This document shows positions 55,456 through 64,000 of a stretch of 64,000 nt of DNA, in pieces. The stretch's first letter is position 1. Each line of letters starts with the position of its first letter. The DNA comes from Adenophora triphylla var. japonica (taxonomy: Eukaryota; Streptophyta; Magnoliopsida; Asterales; Campanulaceae): contig JAFEMH010007502.1 of assembly GCA_022495995.1 (NCBI GenBank), forward strand, positions 1-64,000. The letters are read 5' to 3'. The position numbers were made by a program, and so were the translations under genes. The notes below the pieces were generated by a model. It did no database searches and was not told the origin of the DNA. It saw only the letters and a list, made by a program, of their open reading frames with translations.

Positions 55456-56034
55456 AAGGGCATAGGGTATAGGGTATAGGGTATAGGGCATAGGGTATAG
55501 GGCATAGGGCATAGGGCATAGGGCATAGGGTATAGGGCATAGGGCATAGGGTATAGGGTATAGGGTATAGGGCATAGGGTATAGGGCATAGGGCATAGGG
55601 CATAGGGCATAGGGCATAGGGCATAGGGTATAGGGCATAGGGTATAGGGCATAGGGCATAGGGCATAGGGTATAGGGCATAGGGCATAGGGCATAGGGCA
55701 TATTGCATAAGGCATGTGGGCATAGGGGCATAGGGCGCATGTGGTATAGGGCATGTAGGGTATAGGGCATAGGGCATAGGGCATAGGGTATGTGGCATAG
55801 TATAGGGCATAGGCATATTGCATAAGGCATAGGGCATGGGGCATAGGGCATAGGGCATAGGCATAGGGTATAGGGCATGTAGGGTATAGGGCATAGAGGC
55901 ATGTGGCATAGAGGGCATATTGCATAAGGCATAGGGCATAGGGCATAGGGCATAGGGTAGGGCATAGGGCATAGGGCATAGGGTATAGGGCATAGGGTAT
56001 AGGGCATAGGAGTATAGGGTATAGGGTATAGGGT
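55456..56034 (+). repeat. TAGGGCA/TAGGGTA heptamer array, opposite orientation
   Basis: About 80 units of AGGGCAT and AGGGTAT. It is the G-rich strand counterpart of a telomere-like repeat (TTTAGGG with changed bases) and faces the CCCTAAA array. It keeps seven-base periodicity over most of its length, with some single-base shifts. The long minus-strand frames (for instance 55,979-55,416) are artefacts of the repeat. Confidence 0.9.
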
Positions 56035-56044
56035 AAATTTTTAG

Positions 56045-56753
<709 letters not shown>

Positions 56754-56756
56754 GGA

Positions 56757-56971
56757 AATTTCCGTCGCCGAATTTTAAAATCAGCGGCCAAGTGAAATTA
56801 CCGTCGGTGGGAGTGACATGTCATCGATCCAGGTGAGCGTACGTATCGTTTAGCGTCGGATTTAACAGCGACGGAATATTCCGCCGCTAAATATTAATTA
56901 TAGCGTCGGAATTTAATTTCCGCCGCTATAATTAATATTTAGCGGCGGAATATTCCGTCGCTGGTGGAAAT
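56757..56971 (+). repeat. CACTA subterminal repeats, second block
   Basis: TTTCCGTCGCCG, AGCGTCGGATTTAACAGCGA, TTCCGCCGCTAAATATTAAT, ATTTAGCGGCGGAATATTCC and GTCGCTGG show the same motif as at 52,995-53,385. The pair ATTAATTATAGCGTCGG... and its inverse forms a hairpin. It lies directly before the TATA box. Confidence 0.8.
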
Positions 56972-57234
56972 TATAAATACACAGTTTATTTCTCAGAAAT
57001 CAATTACGCCAAATATTTCCCTCTCTCTCTTCCCGCTATCTCTCATCTCTCTGCGACCTAGAAGAAGAAGCGACGACCTAGAAGAAGAAGCTCACGCCGC
57101 CGGCCGTCTCCTCATCGCCATCGCCTCACCGCCGTCGCCTCACCGCCGTCTACTGCTCGTCTTCTCCTTCCTTCGTTCGTTCTTCAAGCTCCATCCTCCG
57201 TCTCTCTTCCTAATCGCCATTGACAAGAAACAGT
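56972..57234 (+). promoter_or_regulatory. Core promoter and leader exon of the CACTA genes
   Basis: TATAAATA (56,972-56,979) is followed by a CT-rich leader and a GC-rich stretch with ACCTAGAAGAAGAAGC repeats and CATCGCCTCACCGCCG repeats. A plausible splice donor (AAACA/GTACGTTTT) lies at 57,231-57,234. It is probably the start of the transcript that reaches the PMD and transposase frames. Confidence 0.45.
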
Positions 57235-59000
57235 ACGTTTTCTTCCTCTCATTTCTTGAAATTCAGCCTCTTATTTGATTGAAACTCCTAATTTGAACGG
57301 TATTTGTAAATCAAATTGGTAATCTTCGTGAATGCTCGTCTCCTCATTTTTTTTAATGTGTCTGTTTTGGTTCATTTTATGGTTCGGAAATGAAATTTTA
57401 GGGCTTATACTGTGTGTGTATGCGTGTGTTCCATGAAGTTGTAATTTTGTTTTAATTTTCTGTGTTTTTTTTTTTAAATGACGTTGGATTGATTTGAGTT
57501 GTTGGGGTTTCTTGATTTTTTGCCAATGCAGTAATAAATGTATTGTGATGAGCCCATTTGAAGAATTTTTGAGGGCTAAAATTTGGATTTGTTTCATCTT
57601 ATGAAAATTATTCAGAAACTGAAACTGAAAAAGGGTTGTACATATTGTACAGAAACAAATGCGTTTTGGCAATAATCTATCATACTAGATTTTTTTTATA
57701 CTTAATTATGTTTTTAAAGGTTAGTTGTGTCAAAACTAAGTAGTCTTAATGGATACCTTGAATTGATTCCTTGCCTCATAGTGAATGTACTTTAAGGATT
57801 TGGGGAGTGTTTGGTGCCAATGTTTTCTTCCCCTACCAGCTTGAGAACTAAGAGTAGCTTGACGCTTTTGTGAGTGTGTGATCAAAGTCTCATTTATTGC
57901 ACATTGGGGATCTTTTTTTCTACAAGCGAATAGGTCTTGTAGAATGTAATTAAAGTGAAGCTTGGTTGAACTGGTTTTCTTCTAGTCAAGTAACAATTTT
58001 GATTAAATGCCTTGATTAAATGCCTTGGCCAAAAGTGTTTATGGTCTGACACTTGCATTTTCTGAAGTATTAGATTCTAAAACTCTAGTTCTTAACCTAG
58101 TAAAGTTAATAAATAAAATGTTCCATTTCTTTTCTTAACCTAGTTCTTAACATAGTCATTTGGTTTGGTATGTACATATGATTTTGCAAAGTGGGTCATT
58201 ATCAGTTTCTGAAATACTTGAATTGTCAAAAGTGTTGATGTTATACCAATATTAGCATTGCTTATTAAATTTTGTTAAATGTGCCTATGTCATGACATCA
58301 TCTAATTTTTATAAAAATATACTCGGTACACGGTACACAAACCAAACTCATATTTGTATAACAGTGTGTACCAACCAAGAATGCATAATCTGTACGGTAG
58401 TACCGTACCAAACTTTCGTTATACCGAAGGTCGGTATACCAAAAATTTTGGTTAGTTGAGCTGTTTTGTCTGAAATAGAGTAGGCCATGGTTTGGTTAAG
58501 ACTTATGAGGGGATTTCTTCCTAACTTTCCCAACATCCGTGTTATAAGGGAACTTAGTTTGTGATTGACGAGTTAGGTTTTAATTGTTGAGGTAGAGATA
58601 ATATATACACTTCTTTTCTTATCAATTTTTTTTTTTTTTGATGAGGTAGAGAAACCAATACAGGATACATATTAGGGCATTAAAGGAAAAGCATCCAAGT
58701 CAAAGACATTTTTAAAATTTTTGTAAATCCATTTATATGAAACAAACTAGGATACGGTTTACTGTATATACGTGTCGCGTAAATAAGTAAACCAACATTT
58801 AAGGTGTAGTACCTGAAATCATAAAATGTGCTTTGAGAACCATAACTGAGAATAAAGAGTATCTATGAAAATCACAAAAATAATTGATAAAGAGCTAAAG
58901 AAAAACGAATAATGCGTAATCTAAATGGTGGTAATAATTAATTTAAAAACGTAATATTCAGTTACAAACAAATAAGTTAGAAAACTGTGGATGAAATAAT
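57235..59000 (+). other. AT-rich interior of element F, no gene seen
   Basis: T-rich, intron-like sequence without coding frames. Nothing else is named here. Confidence 0.4.
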
Positions 59001-59008
59001 TTAGGAAC

Positions 59009-59116
59009 ATCTAGTTCTAGATCTCATTTTGGGGCGATTGACGGCATCGCGGGACGGTGATTATGTCGCCTACGTTTGAGCGCCTGAAATCAATCCTGGC
59101 ACCCTAGATGCACCTT
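59009..59116. repeat. About 108-bp repeat, first copy (second at 60,061-60,172)
   Basis: Both copies contain TTTTGGGGCGATTGACGGCA, TCGCCTACGTTTGAGCGCCT and CCTAGATGCACCTTA with few differences. The two copies bracket the hairpin cluster. Confidence 0.85.
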
Positions 59117-59312
59117 ATATGAAACAAATTAGGATACAGTTTATGTATCCTAGTTTGTTACATATTTAGTAATATTAACGAATAGAAGAAAACATATGCC
59201 ACTATAAAGAAAACGATAAATAACCGTACTCATAATCAAATATGTAACATGTTATATTTAATAAAAATTAAAATAAAAATATACATATATGTATATATAT
59301 AAATATCATTTT

Positions 59313-59690
59313 TGCACAAGCGTTGGGTCCAAAGATTGAAACTTTGATTAATTATTATAATAATAAATCTACTTTCAAAGTTTCAATCTTTGGGCCAAAT
59401 GCTTGTGCAAACTTGATATTTTCCACCCCACTACTATCACGTTCAACCACTACCATGGGGTTATGCTGGAGTGGAAAATCTCAAGTTTTTTGCACAAGCG
59501 TTAGGTCCAAAGATTGAAACTTTGATTAATTATTATAATAATAAATCTACTTTCAAAGTTTCAATCTTTGGGCCAAATGCTTGTGCAAACTTGATATTTT
59601 CCACCCCACTACTATCACGTACAACCACTACCATGGGGTTATGCTGGAGTGGAAAATCTCAAGTTTTTTGCACAAGCATTAGGTCCAAAG
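59313..59690. repeat. Tandem 184-bp foldback units
   Basis: Two almost identical units. In each, TTTGCACAAGCGTTGGGTCC ... GATTGAAACTTTGA is followed after about 30 bp by its inverse TCAAAGTTTCAATCTTTGGG ... TGCTTGTGCAAA. Each could fold into a hairpin of about 45 bp with a few mismatches. Confidence 0.85.
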
Positions 59691-59862
59691 ATTGAAACTT
59701 TGAAAGTAGATTTAGCAATTAATCAAAAAACAAGAAAATCCCCACTTTCAGTTTGTAGAGATACAAAAACTGCAGTTGGGGATTTTCTTGTTTTTTGATT
59801 AATTATAATAGTAAATCTACTTTTAAAGTTTCAATCTTTGGGCCAAATGCTTGTGCAATAGA
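59670..59862. repeat. Long hairpin, about 80-bp arms
   Basis: The left arm holds TTGCACAAGCATTAGGTCCA, TTTGAAAGTAGATTTA and AATCAAAAAACAAGAAAATC. The right arm holds the inverse (GGGGATTTTCTTGTTTTTTG ... TGCTTGTGCAA). The loop is about 30 bases. It is a third, longer version of the 184-bp foldback unit with an inner inverted segment added. Confidence 0.8.
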
Positions 59863-60187
59863 CTTGATATTTTCCACTGGTGTAACATGTTATATTTAGT
59901 AAATATAACATGTTACATATTTAGTAAACATAACATGTTACATATGCAACAATTAGATAAGTTACTAAATATCTAATTTTCAAGTCTTTTAAAGTCAAAG
60001 GGGGAGGAAGGGGGTAAATGTATCAATAATGTAACATATTCAACCGCACACTACCTTAGTATGGTTCTAGATCCCATTTTGGGGCGATTGACGGCATCGC
60101 GAACGGTGATGTAATATCGCCTACGTTTGAGCGCCTGATATCAAATCCCGGCACCCTAGATGCACCTTAGGGTATTGTGGTTGGTGG

Positions 60188-60956
60188 TTAACATCTTAAA
60201 ATATAAATAAGATGAGAGCCTTTCTCACTCACAAATATCAAAATCCGTCCATTTGATCAAGAAATATAGAGCAAATAAGTTCTTGTCAGCTTGAGCAAAG
60301 GATTTTCTGTTTAATAAGAGTTTTTCAGCCATCTTCTCTTCTAAGGATCTCAAACATCACAGCCATGTTCTTGTCGATTATGCTTTACTCTTCATCAGTG
60401 TTATACGGTCACAGTAAAAACAAGGTAATGATAACACCGCTGAAGAGAAAACAAAATCTTCCTCCAATTTTAATCTTCCACCTTCCATTTACTCGAGATT
60501 CGACAGTAATCTTTCTCATGAGCTTGAAAGTGGCAGTGTTGCCCTCAATCTCACCTGGGTTGTTTCCGCATGTGCAACCGTGAGATTGAGGGCAACACCG
60601 CCACTCTCAGCTCATGAGAAAGATTCTCGCAATCAATCTTGGGTAAATGGAAGGTGGAGATTGAAAAATTGGAGGAAAGTTCGCTTTTCTCTTCACCGGT
60701 GTTATACCGTTACCTTGTTTTTACTTGTGACCGTATATCACCAGTGAAGAGTAAAACAGCACTGTCAAGACATGGCCGTGATCTTTGAGATTCTTAGAGA
60801 GGAGGACAAAGGAAACCGGAAAACCTATATTAAACGAAAATCCTTTGCTTCAAACCGACAAGAACTTATTTGCTCTATCTTTCTTTGTTCTAAGCCGAGA
60901 TAGGGTTTTCGATAGTTGTGGATGATAACGACTCTCATCTTGTTTATAAATGTTAA
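60188..60956. repeat. Large near-complete inverted repeat, ~370-bp arms, 25-base loop
   Basis: The left arm runs from TTAACAT (60,188) to CCCTCAATCTCAC (60,554). The right arm runs from GTGAGATTGAGGG (60,580) to ATGTTAA (60,956). Matches continue along the arms (AGAGCAAATAAGTTCTTGTC, CATCACAGCCATG and GGTAACGGTATAACACCGGTG-like stretches) with scattered substitutions and small indels. The 25-base loop starts CTGGGTTGTTTCC. No transposon ends or coding domain were identified. Confidence 0.85.
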
Positions 60957-61212
60957 TTTAATTCATCGTTGTAAAATTATATATTTTACAACAAAGAATT
61001 AAATATTAATATTTAAAATTATTCACAATAGTAATCACGCATTTCGGGATGTGGATAGGTTTATCAAACATGCACTTAAAGGACAAGAGTAGGTGGTTAG
61101 GTAGGGACACCATTATCCTTTAGTTTAGTTTGAACTAGAGCTCAAGATTTGTTGATACAATTATTCACAATATTAATAGGTAAAAAGTCCCAAAGCAGCC
61201 CCCCAATTTAAG

Positions 61213-62790
61213 GCAAAGATGGAGCATTACAATGGAGAAATTGTTTCCGCGAGTTTCAATTTCAACAAGACATTCTGAACTCACGCGCTTTCACCAAAAA
61301 CAACACCGGAAACTTATTGACAGGAGGTATAGCATGCCATGCATCCGGTCTCTAAAAGATTGGAAGATTGATTGGGATCCGCTCCGAGCCGCTTCGTGCT
61401 TTTGGGATTCGGAGCGACATGTGTTCACCCTATCGTACAACGATCCGGTGCCAACGATGGAGGATTTTCGAGCACCGATCGGTGGGCCGAGTCCGAGGAC
61501 CGTGGCATTTCCTCGAGACAGACGATCGCCACGGAGCAACTATCTCGAATTCTTGGGATTATCGCCAGACCGGGTATCGGGCATTGTCGTTGACGATAGA
61601 TTCATAGACTTGACTCATATAGCCGTATTGAGCCTGACCACTCCTGGACTGCTTTGATCTATCCACTTCCTTAGATATATTCATGTTGCTCATTCCGTCT
61701 CGCGCACTACTTCGCGGCTACATCGGAGTGTGTCCAGCTACGCTACGTGCTAGAGATCATCAGGCACTGAGAGGTGATCGAGGAGTTGACATCCGGCATA
61801 TTCAATCTGGCCGTGGAGCGATGGACATCATTCAACCTGTTGCTAGCGGAGACATACCACGGCATTGATAGATTAGCCTGAGGATCCGAGTACATTGGTT
61901 CAGCCCTGCATTACTATCATTGTGGCTGCATGAGAGATTTCGCTTGATCTCGCCACTCGCGCAGGGCGCACGGCATTACCTCGGGGTGACCGGACAGCAG
62001 ATATTGAGGGATGCCGCCTACCGAGAGTTGGCATAGGAGGTTGGCCTCGCCCGATATGAGACCGCAAACCCGAACTATTGGATTCCGGCATGGGGATTGC
62101 AGACTATGAGAGATATTCAGACGGGCCGCTTATTGTCCGACTTCCGGACTACATGTATCATCCTTTTGCATTCCATCTCTAGCGAAAGCAGACAAGACGG
62201 ATACACCGCAGTTTAACCATTCGGACTTTGAGAGAGCAAACTTGACGACTAATACAATGCCGATGATTATGACCGAGCCTCGTACTACACATTTCTTTGG
62301 CAGAGCATTTCTAGAGGGCTTTCTTCCGATACGACCACTACTCCGTCATACTAGAGGTAGCACATTTCTCGACCACCGAGTATCCTGACATGGTACGAGG
62401 AGCAAGAAGGTCCCGTACAACGATGATAGAGGCTCGACGCCGAGAGTGTTTCTGGGGCGTACTATTCTTCCAAATTTGACATTAAGAGGCATGGAGGCCA
62501 AGAGCAACCCCGATGAAATCACTTGGCGACATTGCAGCGAGATTATGAGAGACGGGAGATTCGAGAGGCTGCTTTGAGAAATGATCCCGAAGTGATAGCT
62601 CGCAGGAGGCCTTGAGGCAGGAAAGAGCAAAGACCGAGAGCTACCGGATCGATATATCCACCACTCACACGATACCCGAGCCAGACGAGGTTCGGCGACT
62701 TTTTCAACATACCTAGACCAAAGACCTCCAGGGGACCGAGGCGGAGGAAGAGTAGAGATTCGAGTTCGGGAGCGGGAACGAGTTCCTAGA
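61213..62790 (+). pseudogene. Plant mobile domain (PMD) gene of element F, decayed
   Basis: The frame opening at 61,232 reads KDWKIDWDPLRAASCFWDSE, RHVFTLSYNDPVPTMEDF and SNYLEFLGLSPDRVSGIVVD, the N-terminal part of the plant mobile domain. Later pieces fit the rest in changing frames: YHGIDRLA...GSEYIGSA near 61,858, DEITWRHCSEI near 62,515 and, at the end, RYPSQTRFGDFFNIPRPKTS (about 62,672-62,731) up to a stop at about 62,788. A match to the antisense PMD in element B (4,400-4,650) is visible by eye. PMD proteins occur both as host regulators and inside transposons. Whether it helps transposition is unknown. At least four frame changes make it a pseudogene. Confidence 0.65.
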
Positions 62791-63026
62791 CACTTTAAGA
62801 AGACCTGTTAATATATTGTTAAATATGAGTTAGAAGCTTTATATTTATTTTAAGAAGATCCGTGTTGCTTTTAAGTTTGTAATTCAAATTTAGGGAATGA
62901 TAATACGTTAATTACTTCTAAGCTGTTAATATATTATGAAATCCAATAATTATTAACATCCCGATTTTGTTTCATCCGTCGATTAAATTGAGTGTACGTA
63001 TAATATATGGATTGCAATGCAGAGTG
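62791..63026. other. AT-rich spacer before the transposase
   Basis: Intergenic sequence between the PMD and transposase frames. No motif recognised. Confidence 0.4.
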
Positions 63027-64000
63027 ATGTCTATTAACGATGATCGTAGTTGGATGTATAAGCGGAAGTTGCCGAATCAACGCGGTATCAATCCTCGAAG
63101 TTTTATAGAGGGTTGAAGGGGTTTGTTGAATTTGCTCAATTAAATAAAACCGGTCACATGGATAAGGATGGTAAGATTAGGTGTCCATGCGACAAGTGTT
63201 GTAATGTCAAGTATCTAAGCTTGATCGAGACTCGAAACATCTTTTGCGTAACGGGTTTGAAGTTGGGTACAAACGGTGGACCCGTCGTGGTGAGCGAGAT
63301 TGCGCACAAATGTTGCGAATAATCCCCGAGAATATTCATGTACCTCCCGAACCCGAACCTATTATTCGGGACAATGAAGAACCACCTTTGAATATGGAAG
63401 ATATGGTTAGGGATGCAGCCGGTCCTTCCTTCGATTGGTCGAGAACCAACAAAGAAGAACCAACCCTGCGGCCAAGAAATTTATTGATGCTATGGACTCT
63501 GCAAAAGAGAAGGTCTATCCTGTGTTGCGAGATCGGTGTGTTGGAGGTCGTGTGGTGAGCTCCTTAACATAAAGGCTGATTGCAATATTAGCCGATGCGC
63601 TTATAATCGTATCATGAAAGCAATTAAGCGGATGTTGCCGAAAGAGAATAAGATGGTTACAAACTTTTATGAGACAAAGAAGTTGGTTGGGCAGATTGGG
63701 CTATGTTATGAAAAGATTGATGCGTGTAAGAATGACTCGCATGCTATTCTACAAGGAAGATTCATGTGGAAGACAGAGTGTTCAATTTGCGGACAAAGTA
63801 GATATAAGCCAAGTCGGAGGGGGAGTTCAAAACACAAGAAAAACATACCACATAAGGGGTTGCGTTACATGCCGTTGATTCCAAGGCTGCAACGCCTCTA
63901 CGCGTCTAAATCTCTCTGCAGAGGCAATGCGTTGGCATAAGGAAAGTTTGCGTGAAGATGGTGTGTTGATTCATCCCAGTGATGGGGAGGCATGGAAACA
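63027..64000 (+). pseudogene. TNP2/TNPD-like CACTA transposase, start only, frameshifted
   Basis: The start at 63,027 reads MSINDDRSWMYKRKL and GINPRSFIEG, the N-terminus of CACTA transposases. After a one-base shift it continues GFVEFAQLNKTGHMDKDGK, IRCPCDKCCNVKYLSL, then (second shift near 63,245) LLRNGFEVGYKRWTRRGER. This is the transposase-associated zinc domain with its Cys pattern. Further on are FIDAMDSAKEKVYPVLRDRC, MLPKENKMVTNFYETKKLVG, EKIDACKNDS, CSICGQSRYKPSRRGSSKHK and PLIPRLQRLYASKS, then SAEAMRWHKESLREDGVLIH in the next frame, as at the start of the Transposase_21 domain. The DDE residues would lie beyond the window. At least four frameshifts make it non-functional. Confidence 0.85.

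Noticed and set aside
55416..56007. Three overlapping minus-strand frames of about 180 codons rich in MPYALCP repeats
   Set aside because: They are translations of the AGGGCAT/AGGGTAT array. Because 7-base units shift frame every copy, all three frames stay open. No gene is implied.

Overview
The window is repeat-dominated nuclear DNA of a flowering plant, probably a eudicot. The evidence is a Tat-lineage and a chromovirus-like Ty3/gypsy retrotransposon, a Ty1/copia LTR, a CACTA (En/Spm) transposon, Helitron-type ends, a Stowaway MITE, CCCTAAA-type (Arabidopsis-type) telomere-like repeats and one plant-type protein kinase gene. The species cannot be named from the sequence. Only one host gene looks intact: a single-exon MAPKKK-like kinase at 28,290-29,555.

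Layout. (1) 1-16,864: an old Tat-lineage gypsy element (B) whose 5' part lies outside the window. It holds broken RT, RNase H and integrase, a conserved hairpin motif, antisense reading frames including a plant mobile domain (PMD), several tandem arrays and a ~2.07 kb 3' LTR. A second element (A, 8,971-14,265) is nested inside one of these arrays. A has 1.4 kb LTRs, a primer binding site and a perfect 5-bp target duplication, but no coding sequence, so it is non-autonomous. (2) 16,865-18,241: fragments of further LTRs. (3) 18,242-26,006: a minus-strand gypsy element (D) with an open gag, a ruined pol, an iMet-type primer site and unequal LTRs. The longer LTR carries a Stowaway MITE. (4) 26,007-33,750: the gene-bearing island, with the kinase gene and, further right on the minus strand, two degenerate relatives of it. 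(5) 33,781-41,808: two abutting Helitron-type elements, very AT-rich and full of inverted modules. The second carries a captured first exon that looks like a plastid transit peptide. (6) 41,809-43,542: remains of a minus-strand copia element whose LTR is interrupted by a TIR-type MITE. (7) 43,543-52,985: a second Tat-lineage gypsy element (E) with damaged gag and pol in the sense direction and a separate antisense split gene (putative gypsy-type domain family) downstream of pol. (8) 52,986 to the window end: the left part of a CACTA element (F) inserted in E's antisense gene. It contains subterminal GCGACGGAA-type repeats, a captured DnaJ (HSP40) fragment between telomere-like arrays, a ~700 bp AAT/ATT tract, a promoter and leader, hairpin clusters, a ~770 bp inverted repeat, a PMD pseudogene and the start of a frameshifted TNP2-like transposase.

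The best leads for something undescribed are: the conserved CTACG...CGTAG hairpin with compensatory inner-stem changes in Tat elements; the four GGTCCGTACGGACC palindromes upstream of element A's TATA box; two different antisense genes (PMD and putative gypsy-type) in two Tat elements, with PMD also present in the CACTA element; the kinase pseudogene whose stop codon falls on the ATP-binding lysine; and the 60,188-60,956 inverted repeat. I see no new multi-gene system. The novelty here lies in transposon structure and gene-fragment capture. No similarity search was possible, so family names rest on motifs read by eye.
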